Assembly (NCBI GenBank): GCA_963921425.1
Contig: OY992839.1
Span: 9,217,409-9,281,408, forward strand
Direction: 5' to 3'
Source: Dryas octopetala
Lineage: Eukaryota; Streptophyta; Magnoliopsida; Rosales; Rosaceae
Length of the DNA: 64,000 nt
Part shown: positions 13,575 through 25,900 of the stretch, one piece after another
Layout of the letters: the number at the start of each line of letters is the position of its first letter
How positions within the stretch are numbered: the stretch's first letter is position 1
Translations under genes and position numbers: made by a program
Notes under the pieces: generated by a model
What the model saw: only the letters and a program-made list of their open reading frames with translations
What the model was told of the DNA's origin: nothing
Databases searched by the model: none

Positions 13575-14280
13575 GCGGTAATATTTTCTTCCAAACAAAC
13601 TTTTTTTTGGTAAACACACCAAACAATAATTTTTCTGACATTTAATCAACGACCTCATACAAAACATAAACTAATTATTGACATCGCTCGATCATTATTA
13701 GACATAAACTAAAGTTCAATTTGAATTCAAGAGATGATTAGAAAACAGAGGTTAGCAGTCAAACTACGCGTTTGATTATGTCCTTAATGCGTACTTGTTC
13801 ATTATGAACAGTTTTTCTCAACCAATGCAACTATATAAAACAGATCAGCTAGCTAGGCAGCTAAGTATACATCCATTGTTGCAATAATATATATTATCCT
13901 TTCACTTTTGTTGATATCTTCTGAGAGATCTGAATGCAACAATAAAATTAAAATTAATTAAGCACTTCAAAACAGCTGTCAAATAAACGAAAATTAAAAC
14001 TATATATACCACTAATCTCAACCAATCTAATTACAATTCCGAACTTGTATCTAACCAAACCAAACTGCCTATTTTAAAAGACTGAAAATAATTATAAAAG
14101 TGGCTTAGACATTTATCAACCGCATAAACCTATTTAGGGAGAAAAATAAATAAAGAGTAGTTAACAAAATTAAACCTCCCTTGTCTTTTTTCCCCAAAAG
14201 GCAAGTTGGATAAAAATTTGGCACAACAGCAAGCAAAATTTGATAAATCTGTAGTTGAGAATAAATCAACTCAATAAATT

Positions 14281-14612
14281 TGAAACTGACAATCACCAAA
14301 AGAACTTACAATCACCAAAAACCATGGTCGTGTTCTAAACCTTAACCAAAATAAAAAATCAGATAAAAAATGTTAAACAACATAAAGCAGGATAAATGAA
14401 CACCCAGATAAAATACAATTTTCCCAAAGCAGTTCAACATTGACACTGAAACTCACAATGACCAAAAGAACTTACAATCACCAAAAACCATGGCCATCTT
14501 CTAAACCTTAACCAAAATGAAAAATCCGATAAAAAATGTTAAACACAGAAAGCAGGATAAATGAACACCCAGATAAAATAAAATGTTCCCAAAGCAGTTC
14601 AACATTGACACA
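14281..14612. repeat. 166-bp tandem duplication
   Basis: Two head-to-tail copies with period 166 bp, measured from the CCATGG sites at 14322 and 14488. Both contain CTTACAATCACCAAAAACC and AAGCAGTTCAACATTGACAC with few differences. No coding potential; located inside the putative Helitron. Confidence 0.85.
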
Positions 14613-15499
14613 CACAGTCATTAAACATGAATGTTAGCGTATTAATTAATTAAATGTCACATATAATTATCTCTTTATTCTCTCTTGATATTCACAGTCA
14701 ACATTTAATTCTGTATTATAAACATGGATGTGTTATTTCTGCCTATAAAGTATAAATATAGGCCCCAGTGTATTATAACTTTTATATGACAATGGGTCTA
14801 TTTCATTTTGAAATGAACTGATGAAATGGAGTATTTAGTGCACAAAGACAATAATAATGCAGCTGCCATCCAATTTCACTGGCCTACTGTTTTGGGTTTC
14901 TGGCCTTATATGTTATATCCATTCTTTATCTTTTTAACACTTTTGTGTGGCTGGGTCTTTTGCTTTATCTAGTTATTTCCTTTCACACATTGAATCAGTA
15001 TGTTTTTCCAGTCTTGCATGTTTACCAACGGAAAGGAAAAAAATTACCACACTTAAATTTTGTTATAAAATCTGCAAGACTCACTAATTCAACCTCACTA
15101 TTTTGATTGTTTTACACCTGCCATCATAAAATCTGTTACAAAAGACTTTCATCTTTACCAACATAAAGGAAAAAAAATGATCACACTCAAAACTCATATG
15201 CATTAGATGGAGGGAAAAGAAATAAAAAAGTGACCTGAAAAAACGAACTCACAGGCTGCACCACCTTATAGCAAAATAGAGACAACTATGCATACCAAAG
15301 ATATAAAAAGTATAACTTTCCCATAAACAAAAAAAAAAAAAAACAGAATACAATATAACAAAGTGCTTCTTATAGGAAAAAAAAAAAACAAAAAAGAACA
15401 AAAACCAAGCAAGTATCAGAAAAATTGGGTGCTGGGTGAGCTAATCAAATCCTTGGTTGCATACAGAAACCCTGGAGTCCTGGACTTTTTGTGCTCATG

Positions 15500-16060
15500 T
15501 TATTAAGAAAAAGATACCCCCAAAGCAGTTGACCAAAAAAAAAAAAAGCATACCCAAAGCACATACGCCAAGAGGAGAATAACGGGAAAGCTGCTGGCCT
15601 TTGGAGGCTGTCGTGAAGCATCGTCGGCCCAAGTGAGTGGCACAGAGAGACTCCCTGTGGCGAGGAGAACGAAGCCCAGGTGGTCCGGCCTCACGACGCC
15701 ACCGGGTTCGGCGAGTCAACACCGATGAACCCAAATTGGTCCGAACTGGGTTCTCGAGTTGGCTGAGTTCCGGGGAAAACAAAGGGTATGAGGAGGAAGA
15801 GGATGAAGAGACGAAGAAGATGGGTCAAAGACCACCCCCATCCGCAACCGGAGACAGTGACGGCGATGCAGAGAGACCGAGAGGGAAGAGAGAGAGAGAC
15901 AGAGTGTCGGGAGAGAGACAGAGACAGAGTGTCGGGAGAGAGGGAGACGCGAACCCTTTCTTGCAAAAGCCCAGTGGCGTGAATGACCAAAGAGGGCATA
16001 CCCAACCTAGGTATTCACAGAATGGCATGCAGATTAAAAAAAAAAAAGACTGAGAGGGGA
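15500..16060. other. GC-rich island, probably captured sequence
   Basis: Base composition changes abruptly from AT-rich surroundings to GC-rich. Several frames stay open on both strands; the minus strand contains a hydrophobic stretch (FILFLLIPFVFPGTQP) that could be a signal-peptide start, but no complete gene is visible. Purine-rich GAGAGAGACAGAG repeats fill 15870-15945. It sits near the 5' end of the putative Helitron, where captured promoter or exon sequence is often found. Parent gene not recognised. Confidence 0.35.
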
Positions 16061-16272
16061 AACAGAAGAAAAAGGAAGTGATGGCACGGGTGTAAAAAAA
16101 CAGAAAAGGAGGGCAAGAAGAAAAAAGGACGCGAAATGACCAAAACGGCCCCACTAACCAGCGAAACCACAGTAGCAACCAACTAAAAAAAGAAACAGCA
16201 GGGGCAAAACGGACTTTTCAGTGAACATTCTATGAACAGTACAGCCTCTTCTCACCGTTTAGTATATATAGA

Positions 16273-16531
16273 ATTTATTAAATTTGTTTAATGTAATAAA
16301 GGCATAATTGATATTTTTGATTTAATAATTGATGTTGATGACGGACCTGGTTTTTAACCTCCGCCGATGTAGAGCAGTTGGCCAAGAGAATCGAAGAGGA
16401 GCTGGAGGCTCCACAAAGACTCTTAACAAAAGTATAGATAGTGATCTAATAACAAACAAGCTAAATGACTAAAGATGTCCCGTTACCATTTGTAGTATTT
16501 TTGTTTTACAGAATTAATAAAGTATTTTAAT

Positions 16532-16571
<40 letters not shown>

Positions 16572-18062
16572 TAATGTGCTTATGTGCGTCAGTGCGTGAA
16601 ATATGAGAGAGGTTGCGGCAAAGATGTGATGTAATAGAAAAAAAAAATATGATATACTCATATACGTGAGATGAGAAAGCGTAGGAATATATACGATGTT
16701 TCCTATGTATGAGTTTTTTGTGGTACTGCGAGTAGAACTTTTTGGATCACGTATATCCATTCGATCGCGAATAGAAGATAGATTCATTTGAATTATTGCA
16801 TATGAGAATCCCACGTTCATTTGTATAAAATGTATGAAAATAAATTTTACATAATAATGTTCGATTTTTTTTTTTGGTGATGCATAATAGTTTGTTTAAA
16901 AGATAATATTCTCTTGCTTAATAGTTTGATAAAATAAATAAAATGTTTATGTGAATTATTCTAATCTTGATCACATATTTTAACAGTACCTCAAATAAAA
17001 AAAATTTAAGTTTAGTCTCTATAATTTTGATTTATTTTCACTTAGCTATTAATTTGATAACTTAATAAACGTAATTGCTAATGTTCTCTTAAATTGTAAT
17101 AATGATAAGTATAAGATCAAAATTGACAAAAGTAAAAATGTAGGTACAAAAATAAAATTTAACTCAAACTATAAAAAGTAAAAAATTACATCATTGGTCT
17201 ACTTATTCTTTAGAAAATTTTATGTTGGTTAACATCTTTTTTTTTTGTTTCTTATTTGTTCACTAACTTTGTGATGTTTCTCATTATAGTCCAAATCGTC
17301 AAATTAGTAAAAATAATCGTATATTTTAATTATATAATATGCACATGTTGTGATCCACTTATTATTCACTTACTTCCATATTAATTCATAATAGTGCTCT
17401 ACATGCGTAGTTTATGACTAAAATAAATAGTCATTTGTGTTAATTTGATGATTTTGACTATAATAGAACACATTATAAAGTTAATAAATCAATAAAAAAC
17501 AAATAAGTGTATCAATAATGCAATTTCCTCAAAGTGAAATTTTATAAAAGAAAACAATCTAATAATAATACAAATTCGCAGTTTCAAAAAATATAAAATA
17601 TTTTGTGAGGATTCCCAGCTTGAAAATATCCTATCACATAATCCACGACTACAAAACAAAACAAGGGTCCAGTCGTCCAGAGACTCAAAGATAGGAGGAT
17701 ATACCAACCGAGGGCTACACAAGGAATTTCGTAAAAAGAGAGGGGGTAATACCGTCTTTAATCCGACTAGATATTTTGGATGCAGTAAAATATCTAAAGC
17801 GATCATGTGATTTGTGGACCCCCCCATAACTTGTCCCAGTCATTTTCTTTTTCTCTTTCTTTTTTATCGTTTCCCAACCAGAGTTCGCTGCGCACCGAAA
17901 GCCACGACTCTTAGCTTTGCCTGTTTGGCAACGATTACAACATAACACACCCAAACAAACAGGCGACACCATAAAAACCTCATATAAAAACAAAACCGAA
18001 TACTCTGACGTGTCCCGAAAAACGTAATAAGGATAAGCTCAAAGCCGCAACCAAACATTCCC
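16273..18062. other. AT-rich intergenic region upstream of the GRP gene
   Basis: No gene. It contains an (AT)n microsatellite at about 16539-16568. At 16361-16435 a short plus-strand stretch reads ADVEQLAKRIEEELEAPQ before a stop, which could be a stray exon fragment but is too short to assign. The 17489-17993 minus-strand frames have no family features. Confidence 0.4.
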
Positions 18063-18063
18063 G

Positions 18064-18130
18064 AACCCTAGTTGGGCTGGGCTGGGGTCCCAAAGTAACC
18101 CTAGTTGAGCGTGCGAGGGTTCTATATAAA
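18064..18130 (+). promoter_or_regulatory. GRP core promoter: telo-boxes, site II motifs and TATA box
   Basis: Two AACCCTAG telo-box motifs (18064-18071, 18097-18104) flank two overlapping TGGGCT site II elements (18073-18083). A TATA box (TATATAAA, 18123-18130) follows about 105 bp before the start codon. Telo-box plus site II is a known combination in plant genes highly expressed in growing tissue. The transcription start is inferred to be near 18155. Confidence 0.65.
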
Positions 18131-18234
18131 GGAGGGTTTGGGCATAGCCGACCTTCGTGCTCTCTCATTCTCTCTGAGTCTCTGAGTCTCTTCCCCAATT
18201 TCCCAATCCTCTCTTACCCAGGGTTTCTGCTCTC

Positions 18235-19063
18235 ATGGCCTCTGCCGAGATCGAGTTCCGTTGCTTCGTCGGAGGGCTCGCCTGGGCCACCGACAATGAG
18301 GCGCTGGAGAGGGCCTTTGCGCCCTTCGGTGAGATCATCGAATCGAAGGTCCGTGTGTGTTTGTCGCAGAAATCGGATCTGACCCGATTCGGCCCGATCT
18401 GTTGAAACTCTTCTCTCTGTGATTGATGTTACTTACTGTTACTTGATCTATGATTCTCTCTGTTACTATCTATGATACTATTTTTACTCTCACTCAAAAT
18501 CGGGTACGTTCATCTTCATCTTTCTCTCCAAAAGAATGAAGATCGATCGGTTCCTTTAATTTTCGTATTATTTTTGTTATTTTGTTATTAGACGCTGCCA
18601 TTTTTTGTTTTTGTTCGGATCTGATTGTGTTATTCGTGTCTTTGTGCTTCAGATCATCAACGACCGTGAGACCGGGAGGTCCAGGGGCTTCGGATTCGTT
18701 ACCTTCAGCAACGAGCAGGCCATGCGCGACGCGATCGAAGGAATGAACGGACGCGATCTTGACGGTCGTAACATCACGGTCAACGAAGCCCAGTCACGTG
18801 GCTCCGGAGGCGGAGGCGGTGGTGGATACAGTCGCGGTGGAGGCGGTGGTGGTTATGGTGGCGGCGGAGGCTACGGAGGTGGTGGCCGTCGCGAAGGCGG
18901 TGGTGGTGGTTACAGCCGCGGAGGCGGTGGTGGAGGTTATGGCGGCGGTGGAGGCTACGGCGGTGGCGGCAGACGTGAAGGTGGATATGGTGGTGGTGAA
19001 GGCGGTGGTTCTCGTTACTCTAGCAGAAGCGGTGGGGCTGAAGGCGGCAGCTGGAGGAGTTAA
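18235..19063 (+). CDS. GRP7: Glycine-rich RNA-binding protein (GRP7/RBG-like), two exons
   Basis: Exons 18235-18348 and 18653-19063 join in phase 0 across a GT-AG intron of 304 nt, giving 174 residues. An N-terminal RRM (about residues 8-86) shows RNP2 CFVGGL (10-15) and RNP1 RGFGFVTF (49-56), and the intron falls between them as in Arabidopsis GRP7/GRP8. Residues 88-174 are a Gly-Tyr-Arg-rich tail with a tandem 26-residue block (YSRGGGGGGYGGGG-type) present twice. Family members bind RNA in nucleus and cytoplasm and act in splicing, cold response, flowering and immunity. The ATG at 18235 is the first after the TATA box and gives the expected MA-E-x-E-x-RCFVGGL start. Several homologues exist in plants, so the exact paralogue is uncertain. 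Confidence 0.95.
18349..18652 (+). other. GRP intron with candidate alternative donor
   Basis: This intron separates the two halves of the RRM. A GGGTACGTTC site near 18502 is a good cryptic 5' splice site lying mid-intron. In Arabidopsis GRP7/GRP8 (established), the protein promotes use of a mid-intron donor, producing a premature-stop transcript that is degraded. The layout here would permit the same autoregulation (inference). Confidence 0.45.
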
Positions 19064-21043
19064 ATTTTTATTGTTTTTATGAATAGCGTTTGGGGCTTGG
19101 TTGGTTAGTGTTCTTCTGTTACTGTTCGGTTTAGGGTTTAGGTGGGTCGGATTCGGGTTTAGACTGTTTGGCTGTGTTTTGTGGTGCTGCTCTCTAATTT
19201 TTGATCGATGATGGTTATGTTCTCTTTTGGTTTCTCATGTAATCAAGTTAAGGTCCCCAAAGAAAAAAAAAATGGTGTTTGAGAAATGAAGTATAAATCT
19301 TCGTTCGCATATTCTCTCTTTCTTTTGTCTCCGATTAATTTCGTTTTCGTTATCAGCAATGTCTCATAAATTTTAAATTAACCCCCATTTTCAGATGAGG
19401 GAAGTGAAATTAATAATTATCCTTATCTTATCGAGCATATCCGAAATTAAAAGCACTGAAATCGCCCCGTCGGTCTGGTTTATTTTATAGCCATTGGACC
19501 GTTTTTGTGGGTTAAAAATATATTTTGATAATAGCCTAGTGGATCAACGCGGCATTGACGAATCTTCATATAATCTAAACGCCTAGTGGATCAACGCGGC
19601 ATTGACTCCTTTAATCTTAAGAGGAATAATTTTTGGTTTAATATTGTTTTGGGGGATTCCCGGTGGTTTAATAGTTTGAATACTCTTAAATTTCGTGTAT
19701 TATTTATTTATTGCTAATGGGGGTTGAGGTCGGCACGGATAGTGAGGAAGGAACTGAGGACCAAATTGGAGTCCGATTATTTTTATTTTAAAATTCGAGT
19801 GGTAGTTGGGCACTTGGGCTAACCTTTAATTAATTGGATTGGGTTTCTGGATTTGATCTGAAATTTGAATTGGATTCATATTCACTAGAATTCTAAATAT
19901 TATTATTGTAGTCGGTATATTTGTTGCTTCTAGTCATAAGCTATTCACAGAACCAAGTGGCAAGTAATGGTTTGTTTCTCTTAAAATGTCTTTTCTGTTT
20001 ACCTTTGTTTACCTTCACTTGAATTGTAGGATATATCATTTCAAAGTAGAGTTTAACATGAAATCTACTACTCCAACCCATCACTCCATGAATTCACTCA
20101 TCTTCCCTTTACCAGCTAGTTGTAGTGTTTGTTTGAAATGAGGAAACCTTTAATCTGGCTTCCTCCTTAAGCACAAAGTCTTAATGGTAAAGTTCGAATA
20201 CGTCAGCTGTTTCATGCTCACTTTTTTATCATTGAGTTACAAATGCATGTGGGTTAACTAGCTTATTGAGGGTTGTCGGATCATAAATTTTCACACATAT
20301 ATATATGTATATATATATATATATATCGTTCGTTCTTCGTTCACCCTATAAATGGGGAAGCGGATTGGAACTCAAGAGTGTTTTCTCTTTTCGCAAGTAC
20401 CTGTCTCTGCTTTCATTGTATGCATCTGAAGATGGTGTTCTCAATTTCAACAAATAAAGATCACTCATTGGAGCAATATCTACATGGAGAAAAAAAAAAA
20501 AAAAAAACCTCTAACAGGGGTCCTGAATTCCTGATGGCAATATATTATATAATGCATCCCAAATACTTTTTACCATTATGCATTGAATTTGTCTATATCC
20601 TATATAATATCTGAGATGCAAATCCTTAATCCAATGGTTTTAGAAGTAATTGTGTCGTACTTTATGCAGAATAATGTGGGTGTGTAGAATAATAAATTAG
20701 ACCAAATAATTAGTTGGTAACTTGAGGAGTAAAAGACAAAATCTTAGCATTAAACAGATAACGACATCTTCATTATCTGCATTATCTGCATTATTAGTGA
20801 CATCATCCAATGTCAAAGAGAAAAAATTCATCAAGATAACTTTTTTTTTTTTTATAAAATACCCAATATTAGGAGTTTCAACCATAAGAAATGAGGTTGC
20901 TTATGACTTTATGAGGTGTGACCCAGGTCTTCAAAGCCCCACTGTAAGGTCAAGCTATGGTGGGTGATAAACATGAACATCCATTATGTTATGGATCACA
21001 CTACTATGATCTTTTTCCTTTTTTTTTTTTTTTTCCTTTAAAG
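19064..21043. other. 3' flank of GRP gene and intergenic DNA
   Basis: It contains the GRP 3' UTR and then AT-rich DNA with no supported gene. A 25-bp motif (GCCTAGTGGATCAACGCGGC...) occurs twice, starting at about 19532 and 19581. A TA microsatellite lies at about 20297-20328 and oligo-A/T tracts at 20490 and 20840. Confidence 0.45.
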
Positions 21044-21145
21044 GGGGGTGGGGTTGGGGGTGCTTATCTTTTTAAGGCACCATGTTACTATAATGGGGGT
21101 GGGGTTGGGGGTGCTTATCTTTTTAAGGCACCATGTTACTATAAT
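21044..21145. repeat. 51-bp tandem duplication abutting a MULE
   Basis: Two identical head-to-tail copies of a 51-bp unit that includes GGGGTTGGGGGTGCTTATC and ends TACTATAAT. The final nine bases of the second copy are also the target-site duplication of the adjoining MULE-type element. Confidence 0.9.
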
Positions 21146-21847
21146 GGGGGGGCTATTCACACTACCCTAATCCACTAAGTAGACCACCCCACTTAAATTT
21201 TTGTCCCATTTTGCCCATTTTGCCCCTGTATTAAAAAAAAAAAAAACCATCTCCACTTTGGCCAGCCACCCCTCCCCGCCACTGGCGCAACCCCACCCCC
21301 TCCCCACCGCCGGCGCGACCCCACCCCTCCCCTTCGCCGGTCGACCCCACCCCTCCCAGGCGAAGACCCACCCACCCAGGCGAAGACCCGATCGGCCCAG
21401 GCGAAGACCCGACGGCCCCTTCGCCGGCGATCTTCCTTTTCCGGCAGAGTTGAGACGCCGGACCACTTAGGTTTTGTTCCCCAAGTCACGGCGAGTCCAA
21501 CCCTGGTCTTCCCTTGTTCATCCGACCACCGTGCGCGGCTAATCGACGTCGTGACCCGATCGGCCCCTTCGCCGGTGATCTTCCTTTTCCGGCGAAGTTG
21601 AGACGCCGGACCACTTGGGTTTTGTTCCCCAAGTCACGGCGAGTCCAACCCTGGTCTTCCCTTGTTCATCCGACCACCGTGCGCGGCTAATCGACGTTGT
21701 AAAGCTCCGCGGCGGTGGGGAGGGGTGGCCGGCCAAAATTGAAGATGCTTTTTTTTTTTTAAAGCAGGGGCAAAATGGGCAAAAAGGGGTAAAAATTTAA
21801 GTGGGGTGGTCAACTTAGTGGATTAGGGTGGTGTGAATAGCCCCCCC
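21146..21847. mobile_element. Short non-autonomous MULE, GC-rich interior, 9-bp target duplication
   Basis: A 702-bp element with inverted termini of at least 100 bp beginning GGGGGGGCTATTCACAC and continuing through CCTAATCCACTAAGT, TTGCCCATTTTGCCCC and an oligo-A tract. It is flanked by a perfect TACTATAAT duplication (21137-21145, 21848-21856). Nine-bp duplications and long terminal repeats indicate the Mutator superfamily. The interior is strongly GC-rich and carries a 148-bp tandem duplication plus three GGCGAAGACCC units. That interior might be captured host sequence, but no parent gene is recognised, and open frames on both strands look compositional. Confidence 0.8.
21414..21709. repeat. 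148-bp tandem duplication inside the MULE
   Basis: Two nearly identical units start at GGCCCCTTCGCCGG (21414 and 21562) and run through CCACCGTGCGCGGCTAATCG. Only a few substitutions separate them, so the duplication is recent relative to the element's terminal repeats. Confidence 0.85.
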
Positions 21848-21856
21848 TACTATAAT

Positions 21857-22574
21857 TTGATCACAATCTGTTTGGATAATCAAAATCTGTTTGGTCATGC
21901 AAGGTTTGACAAAAATGTGTTTTGAAGTGAATTAGATGGAAGATAAGCTGTAATTGACTCCACTATTGAGTGTAAATTCAGTTACTGTCAAAATGCTAAA
22001 GAGAAGTTATATTACTGGAGCAGCAGCATCCTTAACATTTGATTGTTTTACATAATTTGAATGGACAGTTTCACAATGATGATTTTAACCTCTGAAATCT
22101 TGAGTGGATAGTGTTACATAATTTGGAGTTCATGCCTATGTATCTGTATTTGTAACCTCTAAAAAAAATATTCCTCTAAAATCTTCATTAAGTATCTTCT
22201 TTCTTGCCTTTTTGGTTGATCACAGTAGCTCTGTTGGTCCATCCAAGAGCTTTTTCTTTACCTAATTAACACTACCAAGCAAAAGCAAAGCTTACAATCT
22301 TATAAATTGGTAATAACTAAACCTTCAAAGTTCAAACACTTAAATACCAAGATCACATAAGGTCCTTCAAAGCCAGGATGTCAACTTTGATGCAAATTCA
22401 AAATTTGTTAGAATTCAACTATATGTAGTTGTATTTGTAATCAGGCCCTTGTGTGTGATTCATACAGAAGTCAATCTATATATATACAACTATATTTTAG
22501 TGTTTTCAAACTCCTTACACCAGATTAGAACATATGCATTCTGATAGAGTCCCTACAAAGCCCAAAAACATTTA
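21857..22574. other. Non-coding spacer
   Basis: AT-rich sequence with no supported gene or element. Confidence 0.4.
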
Positions 22575-22918
22575 GGGCTTGTTTGGTATTCTATTCAAAA
22601 ACTATTTTTTGTTTTCAAAAACAAAAAAACAAGTTTTAGTCAAGAAAACGTGTTTGGTAGACCATTTTTAAAAAAAGTTTTTAGAAAAAAAATTCAAAAA
22701 TATGCCTCTTTTTAAAAATGATAAAACATCGTTTTTCTCATTTTTTTTTTTACACTTCCTTTTTTCTTAGATGTCATCATTTTTTAAATTTAAAAATTGT
22801 TTTCAAATTTCATACCAAACACGTTTTCAAATTTTAAAAATTGATTTTGAAAACTCTAATTAAAAAAAAAAATCTTAATTTTTGAAAAAAAAATTTGAGT
22901 TAGATACCAAACGGGCCC
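22575..22918. mobile_element. Tourist-like (PIF/Harbinger) MITE with TTA duplication
   Basis: A 344-bp element starting GGGCTTGTTTGGTAT and ending ATACCAAACGGGCCC, flanked by TTA on both sides. The (G)GGCC-GTTTGG terminus and TTA/TAA duplication are diagnostic of PIF/Harbinger MITEs. The interior is A/T-rich and foldback-like, with no coding capacity. Confidence 0.85.
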
Positions 22919-22921
22919 TTA

Positions 22922-25900
22922 ATTAGCGTAGACTTCCATTGACAACATCCATAGACCTTCATGGTTAAAAATATCAATCAAAAGTGCTTCCATATGAGGT
23001 CACTAGTTACTACACATGCAACAACCATGATTAGGGGTGCAATTTGAACGGGGTTCAATCCGACCAATTTAAAATGAGTGTAGCTTGATATACATTGTTT
23101 GCTTATTATTTGATTGTTTAAACTTTTGGGCAAGTGGTTGTTTAAAACTACTTTAACGTAACATCAACTAGTAAGTGGTGTGCTGGGCAAGGTTGGGCTG
23201 GGCTGGGTTCTATTTGTATGGGCTGTTACCAAGGAAAACCCTTAATAAAAATTGCATGAGAGTCCATACAGCCCAATAGGTTGATTCGTCCCTGAGAATG
23301 GGGCTAACCGGCTAACGCCTATGTGCTTGTCTGCCTCTCCATCTTTATCCCAAAGCTCAATTTTGGATCGAACTTTATATTTATTTGGGTTTGTTAACTC
23401 GAGTCCTAAGATCTCTACCTTCATCCCACTCATCCCATGTCCCTTGAGTTATAAGGCTTATGGACAAGTATATTCATGTTTGTTAGAGCTCATTGAAAAT
23501 GTGAGGCTTTGTATAGTGACTTATAAAAGTTTGGACTACTCCTCCTATTGTTAATTGGTTTTGGAATGAATGTCTAGATTCCTTTATAGTATCAGAATAT
23601 GTTATCCACATGGTGTGTCAAATGGTTACCTGTGCTCCCACATCACCCAATATGAATTGTCTACGTGTTGGATTTGAGTGATGTCATACGTGCGGAGGCG
23701 TGTTAAGATAAAGATCTTACATTAAAAATGAGAGGTGTTACATAGTAGCTTATAAGAGTTTGGACTACTCCTCCTATTTCTAATTAGTTTTAAAATGAAT
23801 GTCTAGATTTCTTCAATACTCAATTCAACCGAACGCAAACTCAACCCAATAACTTATACAATCCAAGCTCATAAAGTTGAGCTCGAATTGAGTTAAAATA
23901 GGCTCGGAACTTACAGATTTGATAGAATGATTTATACAAACTCACCGCTCTTCCACTAAAAATTCATTGGAGGCAGAAGATCAACATGGAGCCAAAACAA
24001 AAGCATTGACTTTGCAATGCACTTTGACAAAGCATGACAGCACAAGATTAGTGTGAGGATGCGAGTATCCATGGCCCACAATATCTTGGTTTGTTCCTAG
24101 TGATTCTTCTGACAACTAGAATCACCGTACATGCAGGTCCCAAATTCCCAATATGCAATGCAACATCATCTAAATACAAGAAGTGAAAAAAAAAAAAAAA
24201 ATGAAGATTGCTGCCTCAAGCCCAGCCAAGTTCTACATAATCCAACATCATCTTAATCTTTAAACTTGATAACATTTTCTTTGGTGCACCCACAATGGAT
24301 TGAATGCTGATTGGTGGAGCTCAGAGATGCTTCATTGGTTATTATCTGTGTGACTCCCTATTCCATCTTTTGCATGGCTCATCTCGTATGAGTGCTTCAT
24401 ATCTTGTTCAACACATGTAAGCCACATAAGTATTATCAATTCATAAGGCACCATGGTCTCTATCCTTTTTGTTAGCTTGATATACATTTTTGGTCATTTC
24501 TTTAACACCTTAAGTTTTCAGTATCCAGTAGTTGCCTAACATAATATTAGAGCTCTAGTTGCCAATCATTATTCCTTCAGATATATACTATTGGCCCATT
24601 CACTAACATCTTAATGTTTTTGGTATATAATAGTTCTCTAACATAGTTTTAGAGCTTTAATCGTAGAAAGTCTTGAGTTCGAAATTTTCAATCTTTATTC
24701 CCCACTTCTTAGTTGATTTGCAAGGTGTAGAGTGTTATCTTAACGTACATTGTTAATCGGCTCATTCTCTAACAGAGTTTTTGAAAAGTTTATTCGTTTA
24801 CCACTACTCCCAAATGAGCTAGCAATTGTTTATACTTTATATTATGACAGTCTCCCACATATGTGGGTCTCTCTCCACCATTGGAATTCATTAATTCAAC
24901 ATATGAGATTCAACTTATATTGGGAGGATGCAATTGGACGGATTCAAATCTCTTACTTGGATACCATGAAAAGTTTGTTAGTTTTTCACTTATTCTCAAA
25001 AGTTTAGGCAATTGGAATATGGCCAACAATTATTCTACTCTAATAGTTTCGTGTTAGCATCTAAAGTTTTGAAGTCTATAGTTATTGTTTTAAACTTGAT
25101 TTTCAAACTCAAAGTCACACGTAAGCAACAACTAGTAGTTAGTCTAATGGTATTTTTCTTTCCAATATTGAGAGATGTCTCACGTCCGAATACCCCATCC
25201 CCCACTTAAAAATGTCAAACTTAAGCAAATAAACCCACACACCTCCACAGGCGGCATTTCCCATGCATATCCTCCACGTAGTACACTTCAAAAAAATCCT
25301 TCCAACAATTCACCAAAAATTTGAAAACCATATTTCCACAACTCTCACTTTCTAATCAAAGATTCCATCCAAAAGGTGATTTTCAAGTTTTGCGGCCACT
25401 TAGGACCAGCCATAGACAGGTGTGATTGTGTGAATGGTGTGAGCTGTTTTCCCTCACCATTAAGTTGAAGCTAGATTCCCAATCCCATGGTTGCTTCTGT
25501 AACATCATAACATGTAAATCAAAGGCCTTAATCTGAATGCTGAAGGATATTTTGACAAATAGTCTCTGCATCACCCAAACCAAATATAGGAAATTATAAG
25601 CACAAAAATTATACTGCTAGACCAGCAGAGTCCAAGGTTAAGCTAGCACATCTCCCACTTGTAAGGAAGGACCACTAGAGGCAGAGAAGAATAGTAGTCC
25701 CCAAAGAGAGGAGGAATCATATATGAAAAGGATTCTAAATATCGTTAAGAGGGTGTGTAATAAGTAGCTCAAGGCATCACTTTATTTCGTATAGATTCCT
25801 AGAAAGTTGCTCAAAGTAGTTTTCAACTAATGATAAGTGATAGCCCCATTAGCGTGTGGTCAGTATCCCAAGACCATGACAACTTGGCAATGGAAGAGGC

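Larger units (their letters stand above)
12219..16272 (-). mobile_element. Probable non-autonomous Helitron (about 4.05 kb)
   Basis: Read on the minus strand, the 3' end is CACAATCACTAG followed by host T. It is preceded by a short GC hairpin (CCCGC ... GCGGG) 8 nt before CTAG, matching the Helitron 3' signature of a stem-loop just before CTRR. The proposed 5' end is TCTATATATACTAAACGG at 16272, in the style of rosid Helitron TC ends. The 5' boundary is weaker because the preceding host base reads T rather than the expected A. The interior has no Rep/helicase reading frame. It carries GC-rich captured-looking sequence near the 5' end, a coding-like stretch near the 3' end and a 166-bp tandem duplication. 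Confidence 0.5.

Noticed and set aside
15637-16053. 138-codon plus-strand reading frame in the GC-rich island
   Set aside because: Composition follows GAGAGACAGAG repeats and frames are open on both strands; no domain and no clear start context.
18759-19082. 107-codon Val/Ala-rich frame
   Set aside because: Frame-shifted reading of the GGN-rich tail of the GRP gene.
23035-23960. Possible hAT start TAGGGGTGCAAT
   Set aside because: No inverse partner end or duplication found downstream.
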